Assembly (NCBI RefSeq): GCF_900104215.1
Contig: NZ_FMXO01000016.1
Coordinates: 1-64,000 of the forward strand
Length of the DNA: 64,000 bases
Origin: Desulfonatronum thiosulfatophilum
GTDB taxonomy: Bacteria; Desulfobacterota; Desulfovibrionia; Desulfovibrionales; Desulfonatronaceae
Direction: 5' to 3'
Part shown: one piece after another, positions 35,708-43,396 of the stretch
Numbering within the stretch: the first letter of the stretch is position 1
Layout of the letters: every line of letters starts with the position of its first letter
Notes under the pieces: model-generated
Database searches by the model: none
What the model was told of the DNA's origin: nothing
Seen by the model: only the letters and a program-made list of their open reading frames with translations
Program-made: the position numbers and the translations under genes

Positions 35708-37324
35708 ATGAAAAAAAAATCCTCGATGATCTCACTCAAAAACCCTTTCCAACACGTATTGCCAAGGCTCGTCATTTTTTTTGTCTTCTTGGTGGGCACG
35801 TGGATAATCATGACATCCAGCGATTATATCCATAAATCCGTATCCGCAATGCAAGCCCCCGCCAGGGAAGCCAATGATGCCTTGAATTTCAATCCGCCGA
35901 TGGCAGGTGACCCCGACTCCGTAATGGCTGCGGGTTTTTCAATTGATGACGATCTTACCGGCAACAGCGGCCAGACTACCGATCTTTTGCCGGGCATCAC
36001 CGGGGAACACACGGGACGGACGGCAAATCTCGATCAGGCCGATGCCAATTCCAACATGATGATTCCGGCAAGAAGCAATTCGTCTGAATCGCGAAATCAG
36101 ACTGAAAAAAGGGACAAGGAACAAGATCTTGCGGAAATGAACAGATTCGAGGCAGGAGCGTTTGAGGATCCGGAGAACTGCGAAATGTGTCACCAGGAGA
36201 TTTTCGATGCCTGGTCACAAAGCAAGCATCGATATGCCTGGGAGAACATATTTTATCAGCCGGACTACATTCAAGCCAGCCGGGAAAGTGAGGGATTCAC
36301 GGACATCTTCTGCGGTGAATGCCATGCGCCTATCGGTGTCCGAACCGGACAACTCCCGCCGCCGGACGGAAGTCAGATGGACGAGACTTCCAGAAAAGGC
36401 GTTTCCTGCGACTACTGCCATACGGTCAAAAAAGTGGTTCGACCGTTCAACGTCCAAACCATCTCTGATCCGGGAGACGTGAAGCGCGGCCCCAAGGGAG
36501 ACGGCTGGGCGTCGTATCATGAAATAGAATTTTCCAAAATCCACACCGACCCTGCATTCTGCGGGGCCTGTCACAACGTGGTGCACCCGACATCCGGCGC
36601 ACCTGTGATTGACACATACGACGATTGGAAAGCTGGGCCCTACGCTCAAGAGGGAATACGTTGCCAGGACTGCCATATGACGCCGGGACCGGGCGTGGAG
36701 AAAAATCCCGGCAGATCCAGCTTCATGGGCGAAGACCGGGACCATGTGGCTACCCATTTCTTCCAGGGAGGCAGCGTCTTTTTTCATGAAAAAATGGGCA
36801 ACCAGCAGGAAGCGGCCCTCTCGCGGCAAATGCTCGAGGCGGCGGCTGAGCTGGAAACGGAAGTGTTCCGTACGAATAACGGCGTGGAAATTATCGCCCG
36901 GGTGAAAAACGTGGGAGCCGGTCACAAGATTCCCACGGGAGTAACCTACATCCGCAAGATGTGGCTGGAAGTGACCGCAAAGAATGGATCGGGAGAAGAA
37001 ATTTTTCGATCCGGCCACGTAACCGAAAGCAATCGCATCGATCCTGGCGCCAAGTTTTATCGCAAGATTTTCAAGGACGCCGAGGGCAATCTGACGCCAA
37101 AGAGTTGGGTGGCGGAAGAAATCGGCTATGACCATCGTATCCCGGCAAAAGGGCATGACGAACAACTGTTCCGAGTCCCGGCAGTACATGACGACGACGA
37201 AATCCATGTACTCATCCGCCTGATGTATCGGTCCATGAGCCAGGAAGTGGCCGAAGGGTTGGGGATTGAGGGGATCGAAGTCCCTGCCCTGGAAATGACC
37301 CGCGCCGAATTGACGATCCCTTGA
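35708..37324 (+). CDS. Five-haem membrane-anchored cytochrome c
   Basis: A 538-residue protein. An N-terminal helix (LVIFFVFLVGTWIIM, residues 21-35) anchors or exports it. A ~110-residue polar linker follows. Five CxxCH haem sites lie at 158-162, 202-206, 234-238, 285-289 and 319-323, in a cytochrome c554-like arrangement (WSQSKHRYAW near the first haem). The last ~190 residues have no haem and look like a beta-domain (RVKNVGAGHKIPTGVTY). It probably takes part in periplasmic electron transfer at the end of the arsenic island. A strong terminator follows. The substrate is unknown. Confidence 0.85.
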   Translation: MKKKSSMISLKNPFQHVLPRLVIFFVFLVGTWIIMTSSDYIHKSVSAMQAPAREANDALNFNPPMAGDPDSVMAAGFSIDDDLTGNSGQTTDLLPGITGEHTGRTANLDQADANSNMMIPARSNSSESRNQTEKRDKEQDLAEMNRFEAGAFEDPENCEMCHQEIFDAWSQSKHRYAWENIFYQPDYIQASRESEGFTDIFCGECHAPIGVRTGQLPPPDGSQMDETSRKGVSCDYCHTVKKVVRPFNVQTISDPGDVKRGPKGDGWASYHEIEFSKIHTDPAFCGACHNVVHPTSGAPVIDTYDDWKAGPYAQEGIRCQDCHMTPGPGVEKNPGRSSFMGEDRDHVATHFFQGGSVFFHEKMGNQQEAALSRQMLEAAAELETEVFRTNNGVEIIARVKNVGAGHKIPTGVTYIRKMWLEVTAKNGSGEEIFRSGHVTESNRIDPGAKFYRKIFKDAEGNLTPKSWVAEEIGYDHRIPAKGHDEQLFRVPAVHDDDEIHVLIRLMYRSMSQEVAEGLGIEGIEVPALEMTRAELTIP

Positions 37325-37330
37325 CCTCAC

Positions 37331-37368
37331 AGCGTGGTCCGGAGCCGGCGCCCTCTCCGGACCACGCT
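37331..37368 (+). terminator. Terminator hairpin after the cytochrome
   Basis: AGCGTGGTCCGGA pairs with TCCGGACCACGCT around a 12-base GC-rich loop, six bases past the stop codon. The stem is 13 perfect pairs; the T run after it is short. Confidence 0.7.
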
Positions 37369-37533
37369 TGATCAAACGGTTGTCTTGCCGCCAGTCTTCA
37401 CTCATCCCAGAGCTGATCCTCCGCACCCGGACCCAAATATGCGACCAATCTGACCCTCCAGTTCGGTGATGCGGTTGCCAGTCCGCCTGTCACGGCTTAG
37501 ATATTTGATTACAGATCAAACCTGGAGGTTGAT

Positions 37534-37785
37534 ATGAAAGAGAATGTGGGAAGTTTGGATCAAGCGGTTCGAGGCGTGTTGGGGTCTGTCTTGCTGGCAA
37601 AGGGATTTAGCCGTCTGGGGGGAAGCAAAGGTCGTTCACTCGGCCTGCTGTCCATGCTGGCCGGAGTAAGCCTGATTGAAAGCGCGATCACCAGGGTTTG
37701 CCCGCTGAGCGGATATCTCGGAATCGACACTCGCTCGACGCAGGAAAAACTTCGGGACAATAGTTGTATCGGCATTCCACGCTGA
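37534..37785 (+). CDS. DUF2892 (YgaP-like) small membrane protein
   Basis: An 83-residue protein beginning KENVGSLDQAVRGVLGS, with a glycine-rich hydrophobic centre and CPLSGYLGIDT near the end. This is the DUF2892 pattern ('N.G..DR..R...g', CP...LG..T) found in the membrane part of YgaP-type sulfurtransferases and as stand-alone proteins. CTGGAGGTTGAT stands before the ATG. It is convergent with sbtM. Function unknown; a link to sulfur or sulfide handling is possible. Confidence 0.75.
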   Translation: MKENVGSLDQAVRGVLGSVLLAKGFSRLGGSKGRSLGLLSMLAGVSLIESAITRVCPLSGYLGIDTRSTQEKLRDNSCIGIPR

Positions 37786-37805
37786 TTGGCGAACGCCTGA
37801 TCCGG

Positions 37806-39470
37806 CTACTTGAGATCGGAAGGTGCTGAACAGCTTATATCACTTGCCGATGCACGTCGCCCTGCCTGTCCACGAAAGCAATAGGGATCGCGATATATGT
37901 GGGGATCGAGCCCAAGACTGGAGGCCACGGCTTGGCACCCTCCGCAGGAGGGCAGCAGCTCACATCCTCGGCAGCCTGCGCTTCCGGCCCTGTAACGTTG
38001 TCCGGCTTGAGAATCGTAGCACCGTGAAAGCCCCTGCTCGAAAACATTTCCCAGAAAAGAAGGAAACTTGCGACAAGCGTGGACCTCCCCGTCGGAGAGC
38101 AAAGTGACGAAATTGAAGGCGGCTCCGCACCCGAAGCCCGTACACCCGCCAAATGACTTCAGTCCTTCTTCCTCGCGGATGATGTTGATCAGGTTGTCTT
38201 TGAGGCCCAAAACAGCATTGTCTGAGCACTCCTGGAGGAATGTCCGCAAAAAATGTTCATATTCTTCTGGCGTGGGCATGAGCAGTGCAGCTCCCTCTCC
38301 CACCGCCGACAATCTGTTGAATGTGAACAAATCCGTCACCCCTGACAACAGTTTGCCCAGTTGCAGCACCTGATCCATGTTGTCCCTGGTCAGAGTGAGC
38401 ATGACCTGGGAGGGAATGCCCAGGTCCTTGAGCAGGGGCATAAATTTCATCACCCGGTCGAAATACCCTGCTTGACGAATGTGATCGTTATGTTCTCGTA
38501 ATCCTTCCAGGCTGACCTGATAGTGGGTGGGACGCTGGACAGCCAGGAGATTCTCCAGACGTTGCCTGGTCGTGGGGTTGCCCAAAATGCTGACCGGAAA
38601 GCCTCGGTTGGCGGTTTCCAGGTATAATGCATCAAAATCCGGATACATCAACGGATTACCGCCGGTGAAGGTCACCTTGGCCCGGACGTTGCGGTCCCGG
38701 CAGAATCCTTCCAGCTCATCCAAGACGAATATGGCCTGGTCCAGAGTCATGACGTCGCGGGCGGAGCGATCGTAGCAGTGGCGACAGTGCAGGTCGCAGG
38801 CCTGGGTGATGTGCCATTGCAGGGTAAAGACCCGGGCGGTCATGAAACGCTGAAGATGTTTTTCCTTTGCCTCAAAAATGGCAGGATTCCGGCGCAGGCG
38901 GGACTTCGGAGCTAAAACGAGCCCTTTGCTGATGGCCTTGTCCACGGCTTGGTGCAGGCTGGACAGAGGAACTCGGTATTCCAGCGCGGCCTTCCCAACA
39001 TGCAGACCGTCACTGACGATTTTCAACCCTGTCAGTGTGGCGTCGTCAGCCGACTGAACTCTGGTTTTCCCTCTCTTCGGATCAAACCAGACCAGTATCA
39101 CGTCGCATCCCGGGACGATTGCGGGGTCCTGACCGTGTTTCGATGCAAGCACGCCCGGCAGGCCGATCCATTGCGACTCGAGAATCCTCAGGGAAGGGTT
39201 GAGTTGCCTCTTCTCTACATCAAGCGAAGCCAGATCCCGCATCCGGGCGCACCGGTGCAGGGCAAATTCGAGTTCAGCCAGTGCTCCCAGATAATCCGGA
39301 AGGTTCAAAGTCCCTGCCAGGGAGACGACAATCTCAGAAAAGCGATCCCAGGCTGCTTCCCCCTCCAGGTGAGAGTCCACGTTTGATGTCAGGAGGGGCC
39401 ACGTCGCGGAGTCAACCAGCCGGCGACAGGCGGGAAATATATCTTGCAGGGTTGTTTCTCGGTCAGTCAT
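37806..39470 (-). CDS. sbtM: Radical SAM/SPASM peptide maturase, SbtM-like
   Basis: A 554-residue enzyme with a ~210-residue N-terminal domain. A radical SAM core follows with C225-x3-C229-x2-C232 (CDLHCRHCYDRS), FTGGNPLMYPD and LGNPT, and a SPASM-type C-terminus with many cysteines (GCTGFGCGA, VHACRKF, CRGCELLPSCGGC, PYCFRG). It would generate a 5'-deoxyadenosyl radical and modify the precursor peptide encoded directly upstream. Together with that SbtA-like gene it matches, as I recall, the thio(seleno)oxazole RiPP pair SbtA/SbtM of sulfate-reducing Desulfobacterota. The ATG at 39470 begins the domain and has CAGGAC upstream; the longer frame to 39557 runs into the hairpin. Confidence 0.82.
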   Translation of the reverse strand: MTDRETTLQDIFPACRRLVDSATWPLLTSNVDSHLEGEAAWDRFSEIVVSLAGTLNLPDYLGALAELEFALHRCARMRDLASLDVEKRQLNPSLRILESQWIGLPGVLASKHGQDPAIVPGCDVILVWFDPKRGKTRVQSADDATLTGLKIVSDGLHVGKAALEYRVPLSSLHQAVDKAISKGLVLAPKSRLRRNPAIFEAKEKHLQRFMTARVFTLQWHITQACDLHCRHCYDRSARDVMTLDQAIFVLDELEGFCRDRNVRAKVTFTGGNPLMYPDFDALYLETANRGFPVSILGNPTTRQRLENLLAVQRPTHYQVSLEGLREHNDHIRQAGYFDRVMKFMPLLKDLGIPSQVMLTLTRDNMDQVLQLGKLLSGVTDLFTFNRLSAVGEGAALLMPTPEEYEHFLRTFLQECSDNAVLGLKDNLINIIREEEGLKSFGGCTGFGCGAAFNFVTLLSDGEVHACRKFPSFLGNVFEQGLSRCYDSQAGQRYRAGSAGCRGCELLPSCGGCQAVASSLGLDPHIYRDPYCFRGQAGRRASASDISCSAPSDLK

Positions 39471-39548
39471 GGGAATGGGTCCTGCTTTTGTCCGTCCGCG
39501 CCGGAGCTTGCAGTTCGGATGTCCGGCGCGAACGAACGGATCAATAAT

Positions 39549-39567
39549 CGGGAACAACCTGTTCCCG
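39549..39567 (-). promoter_or_regulatory. SECIS-like hairpin behind sbtA UGA codons
   Basis: RNA sense: CGGGAACAGGUUGUUCCCG. A perfect seven-base stem carries the loop AGGUU. It begins 11 nt after the second in-frame UGA (39579-39581); the loop begins 18 nt after it. Escherichia coli fdhF has an AGGUCU loop on a 17-nt hairpin, also 11 nt after UGA, as I recall. Loop G and spacing fit bacterial SECIS rules. No U run follows, so a terminator is less likely. Confidence 0.55.
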
Positions 39568-39575
39568 GCGCAGCC

Positions 39576-39854
39576 TTATCAGCTGCCTCTGCCTTCTCAG
39601 GCTCCGCTGCCCGCGGGTTCGTCCGCCGGTTCGTCCGCCGGTTCGTCATCCGGCAGTTCATCGTCCGGAAGTTCTCCATTCGGCTCATCTCCCGGAGTAT
39701 CCCCGCCGCTGCCACTGGTTTCCGCCTTTGTTCCATTGGTGGAACAGCCGGAACCGCTTCCAAATGCCGGTCCGGGAGCGGCCATCGCGCCTCCGGTCAG
39801 CAAGGCGGCCAGACACAGTCCGGCCAGGTAGGTTTTCACGTCCTGTTTTTCCAC
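39576..39854 (-). CDS. sbtA: SbtA-like RiPP precursor, putative selenopeptide
   Basis: Starts at GTG (39854) with AAGGAGGTTGTC upstream; an ATG 33 bases earlier lacks a ribosome site. The 85-codon leader-core starts with a KQDVKTYLAGLCLAALLTGG helix, then APGPAFGSGSGCSTNGTK with Cys37, then glycine-rich and (D)DEPA-repeat acidic segments. The frame meets UGA at 39597-39599, continues EGRGS, meets UGA again (39579-39581), then UAA (39576-39578). If both UGA encode selenocysteine the end is U-EGRGS-U; if not, the peptide stops at residue 85. A hairpin with SECIS features follows the second UGA. The SbtM-like maturase follows. SbtA family members often carry selenocysteine (recalled, not checked). 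Confidence 0.7.
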
Positions 39855-40042
39855 GACAACCTCCTTGGTTTCAAGATGCTTCAGCATTGCCGGTGCAGGC
39901 GCAGAGAAACCAAACGGTGCACCAACAACTTAGCCACGTGATCATCTTTGGCGTCCTCCTTTGTTCATGGGACAAATGGGTCGGCAGCGAGCTTCACAGC
40001 TTCCACTGGCAAGCAATCCGAAAGTAATCAAATAATGGTTTT

Positions 40043-40265
40043 TAACTATTCAGCATATTCTTAAAGTACAGAAGATTGGTCCGGCTTGCCTTGATTTTGC
40101 GGTCTCGCATGTTTGACTGAGCCAGGATTCGTTCATCAAAACCATTGCCAAGCTCTTGAAGCTCCAAATGCTGTTTCTTCACGCAATGGTTTGATGTTAC
40201 GAAGCCGGCGAAGGAGTCCGAGAGGCCGCAAAATCAAGGCAAGCCGAACCTCAGCTGAGTAGTTG
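40043..40265. repeat. Palindromic repeat family 1, copy B
   Basis: A 223-base unit from TAACTATTCAGCA to TGAGTAGTTG. Outer arms GGTCCGGCTTGCCTTGATTT and AAATCAAGGCAAGCCGAACC pair almost fully, as do CATCAAAACCATTGCC and GCAATGGTTTGATG inside. It is about 90 percent identical by eye to copy C. It fills most of the 40-kb spacer between sbtA and the PLDc_N gene. Confidence 0.88.
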
Positions 40266-40406
40266 CCATGGTTTTACAGCTACGCTTCACCGTCCACTGT
40301 GCCAGCGGACGGTGCGAGCTTTTTTTGATGAGATGGGACATGCATTTCCCTGGCAGGCAAGAGGGAAGATGATGCTTGCCGCGGATTGGATGGAGGTCCG
40401 GCCAGT

Positions 40407-40595
40407 TCAGTATCTGGCCGATCGCGGACCCGCGAAAAACCAGATGACCAGTCCGAGAAACGGCAGGAGAAGGATCAGCACGACCCAGAAGACCTTTGCT
40501 CCGGTGCTCGCTCTGCTTTGGACGGTCTGCACAATGGCCCAAATACCGGCTATCAACAGAATTAATCCAAAAATTCCACCTATCTCGATTCCCAT
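40407..40595 (-). CDS. PLDc_N-domain small membrane protein
   Basis: A 62-residue protein with two hydrophobic helices: IFGLILLIAGIWAIVQTVQS and KVFWVVLILLLPFLGLVIWF. A short loop between them carries STGAK. This is the N-terminal domain pattern of cardiolipin-synthase-type phospholipase D proteins, found also as short stand-alone genes. AAGGAGGAATGTT stands just before the ATG. Function unknown, probably membrane-related. Confidence 0.8.
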   Translation of the reverse strand: MGIEIGGIFGLILLIAGIWAIVQTVQSRASTGAKVFWVVLILLLPFLGLVIWFFAGPRSARY

Positions 40596-40928
40596 AACAT
40601 TCCTCCTTGCTATCCATCAGCAGGTTGGCAACACGTTCTTAAATTCCCAATTCGAAAATCTTCCAGCACCCCCGTAACATGCTTCAAGTGCTGGAAACTG
40701 CTCAAAGATTGAAGCAATCATGGCCTGGATGCACTCCTTCACGCGCATGACGTTTTTAAAACGTAATCATTGAAGTCATGCCCGGCAAAGCCGGAATCCT
40801 GTTGCAAAGCAACTCGCAGGCTGGAGCGGCTTGTATGAGCAGTTACAAGGCCGCCCAATTCGAGGTACTGAAGGACATGCGACCGGGATAGCCGCTTAAA
40901 CAGCGGGAGACTTGATCAGAAGGCTTTT
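40596..40928. other. Spacer without recognised gene
   Basis: About 330 bases. The one feature is the palindrome ACGTTTTTAAAACGT around 40750, with short GCATGAC and GTCATGC flanks. No gene, terminator run or repeat-family copy seen. Confidence 0.4.
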
Positions 40929-41702
40929 TTAGATCCTGATTTTCCGGACCCGGGCGACGAAAAACTCATACGCATAAAAGTCCGAATATTGGCGATGCAT
41001 TTCAGGCTCCTTCGCAAGCTGGTCAAGTACGGTCAGAGGGTGGCCGGATCCGACGTATTTTTTGCGCAGTTCCTCGATGCGTTGCTCCATCGGCGTGTAG
41101 AAGCCGGCCCACCAGGCTTCATCCGGCAGATTGAAGCGGCCGAGCAGCTCGTATCCATGCATTTCCAATGCCGTAACGATATCGCCCGCGGCGCCCATTG
41201 CCGGATAATCCAGATCAAAGCTGGCCTTGATCTCTGGCGGCGGGTTCTCCTTGCGCCAGACCGCGTCGGTGAAGGCGAGGCGGCCGCCGGGGCGGAGCAG
41301 TCCATGGCACACTTTGAGAGCGTTCTCGATTCCGATGTTGTAGAGCGCGCCTTCGGACCAGATCAGGTCGAAGCTTTCCGGCGGAAGGTCCGGCTGGGCC
41401 ATGTCATTGATCAGGGCACGAATACGTGATCCCAGCCCATGCTCTTCGATCCTCGCCCGCAACCGTTCAATGAACGGCGCATGGTTGTCCAGGGCGACGA
41501 TATCGCCGGAGGTGAGTTCCGCGAGATGCAGCGTTTGCCCGCCGACACCGCATCCCAGATCCAGGATCACCGGAGATGGAGGAAGATCTCCACAAAGACT
41601 GAGCGCTCTTGCGGCGCAAGCGTGGTTGCCCGGTCCCTGCCGGGGCAGGGCTTCATAGACTTCGAAAAAAATCTCCCAGAACCGGGCACTGAACATGTCC
41701 AT
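40929..41702 (-). CDS. SAM-dependent methyltransferase, class I
   Basis: A 257-residue methyltransferase. Motif I is VILDLGCGVGGQTLHLAE, motif II area VALDNHAPFIERLRARI, then SFDLIWSEGALYNIGIENAL and LRPGGRLAFTDA. It has an added ~100-residue C-terminal helical part. The ATG at 41702 is supported by GAGG eight bases upstream; the upstream frame adds no domain. Substrate unknown; a lipid, quinone or small-molecule methyl acceptor is possible. It follows the kinase gene in the same direction by 26 bases. Confidence 0.82.
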   Translation of the reverse strand: MDMFSARFWEIFFEVYEALPRQGPGNHACAARALSLCGDLPPSPVILDLGCGVGGQTLHLAELTSGDIVALDNHAPFIERLRARIEEHGLGSRIRALINDMAQPDLPPESFDLIWSEGALYNIGIENALKVCHGLLRPGGRLAFTDAVWRKENPPPEIKASFDLDYPAMGAAGDIVTALEMHGYELLGRFNLPDEAWWAGFYTPMEQRIEELRKKYVGSGHPLTVLDQLAKEPEMHRQYSDFYAYEFFVARVRKIRI

Positions 41703-41728
41703 CGTCGTTCCTCGGTTGCTATGTTCTC

Positions 41729-43396
41729 TCAATGGTTGCTGCGTGCCGCAGGAAGGGTGAAGTGGAACGTCGTGCCCCCATTCTCGGCCTTGCTTTCCAC
41801 CCATATGTCACAGCCATGTTTTGTTATGAATTCCTTACACAGGATAAGCCCCAGACCGGTGGGTCTTTCTCCCTCGGTACCGAGTCTCATAATATTCTGA
41901 TTCAGCATAAACAGCTTGGATACCATATTCTCGTCCATGCCCATTCCATCGTCTTTAACCGCGACCTTGACCACGGCTCCCTGCCGTTCGGCTGAGATCC
42001 AAACATTCCCCCCCCTACGAGTAAACTTCAAGGCATTCGACAAGAGATTGCGAACGACCGTGCTGATCATCGGCGGATCAACATGCACAAGAATATCATC
42101 AGCAATCTCATTATGAAGCATTATTTCCTTTTGATCGGCTATGGAATGGAGAAACCCAACATTTTGTCTGACGATGTCACCTAACCGGCACGGCATGGGC
42201 TCATAGGCCACCAGTCCTCGTTGCATCTGTGCCCAATTCAGGAGATTCTCCAGAAGGTCTGCTAAACGCAGAGCGCTCTTATGCAATATGGCCGTCGCGG
42301 TCTGAATATCTTCCATCGTCCAGTTGATGCCGTCATCGAGGAGCTGTTTAGTCAACGCTGTAAATGCGGATATGGGAGACTTCAAATCGTGGGCGATGAT
42401 GGAAAAAAACGTATCTTTTTCCGCAATCGCTCGCTGCAACTGTTCATTGATCTTGGCGAGTTCCTGTTCAGCCAGCTTGCGATCCGAGATGTCGCGCACA
42501 GCGGCAACCCTTAGGATTTCTCCCCGGGTTTCGAAATTTCGCGCTTCAAGCTCGGCGTGAAAAAACTCTCCACTCTTTTTAACTGCCCGGATACTGTACG
42601 GCTGGGCATACTCCTTGACGATGTTGGAGTGGACAATGTCTTGGTCTTCCTCATGAATGAGAAGCTCCAGGATATTCACCCCCAGAAGTTCTTCTCGATT
42701 ATAGCCGAACAACTTGGTCATTGCGGGATTCAAGTCTCTCGCGACTCCGTTCTTGTGAATGACGATCCCTTCCAGGGTCACATCGGAGAGGAGTCGATTG
42801 CGTTCTTCACTTTCCCGAAGAGCCTCCTCAGCCCGGACCTGCGCACTGATGTCGGTAAGAATGAGAAGCAGGTGCTGGCGAGCATTTTGTTCCGGCTGAA
42901 CATGGATTTCCTTTTCCATTCTCCCAACGCAGCGCACGGCTGGACTGCCGCCTTTGCCATAGAGCCTGAAATCAAGGTGCTTCCCTTGGGGATTTTTAAA
43001 AAAGGCCTTGAACCGACCATAAAAAGCGGATCGATCCGCGGAATCAATAAAATCAACCAAGGCTTTGCCGGACAAGTAAGAGGGCTCACGTCCGACCATC
43101 GCAGCAAAAGTCTCATTGGTCTGGGCGATGATCCCGGTCTCATCGATGGTCAGATACCCGACCGGTGCATCATTGAAGAGTCTGGCGTAGCGATCACGAG
43201 CCAGCTCAAGCTGCTTCTGGGTTTCGCGTAATTCTTCGTTTTGGATTTCCAATTCGATCTGATGGACCTGGTAATCATGGATCAGGGCCTTGATCTCCGG
43301 CAGAGAAAGATTTTCAACCGTCCTGGATGTCTTTTCCAAACGCGCTTCAGCCTGCATGCGCAAACTGCGCGAGCTTTCATCAAAATTATCCAACAT
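41729..43396 (-). CDS. PAS-domain sensor histidine kinase
   Basis: A 555-residue cytoplasmic kinase. A coiled-coil start (LEIQNEELRETQKQLELAR) leads into two PAS domains (DAPVGYLTIDETGIIAQTNE and IVIHKNGVARDLNPAMTKLF). A DHp helix follows with FFSIIAHDLKSPISAF (phospho-His in the H box), then an ATPase domain with NLLSNALKFT, DDGMGM and PTGLGLILCKEF. No membrane helix. It overlaps the 3' end of the CheB-CheR gene by 11 bases; GGGAGAAGG precedes the ATG at 43396. No response regulator is adjacent. Confidence 0.88.
   Translation of the reverse strand: MLDNFDESSRSLRMQAEARLEKTSRTVENLSLPEIKALIHDYQVHQIELEIQNEELRETQKQLELARDRYARLFNDAPVGYLTIDETGIIAQTNETFAAMVGREPSYLSGKALVDFIDSADRSAFYGRFKAFFKNPQGKHLDFRLYGKGGSPAVRCVGRMEKEIHVQPEQNARQHLLLILTDISAQVRAEEALRESEERNRLLSDVTLEGIVIHKNGVARDLNPAMTKLFGYNREELLGVNILELLIHEEDQDIVHSNIVKEYAQPYSIRAVKKSGEFFHAELEARNFETRGEILRVAAVRDISDRKLAEQELAKINEQLQRAIAEKDTFFSIIAHDLKSPISAFTALTKQLLDDGINWTMEDIQTATAILHKSALRLADLLENLLNWAQMQRGLVAYEPMPCRLGDIVRQNVGFLHSIADQKEIMLHNEIADDILVHVDPPMISTVVRNLLSNALKFTRRGGNVWISAERQGAVVKVAVKDDGMGMDENMVSKLFMLNQNIMRLGTEGERPTGLGLILCKEFITKHGCDIWVESKAENGGTTFHFTLPAARSNH

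Noticed and set aside
39549..39567. Rho-independent terminator of sbtA
   Set aside because: Stem is only seven pairs and no U run follows; position and AGGUU loop fit a SECIS-type element better, though not proven.
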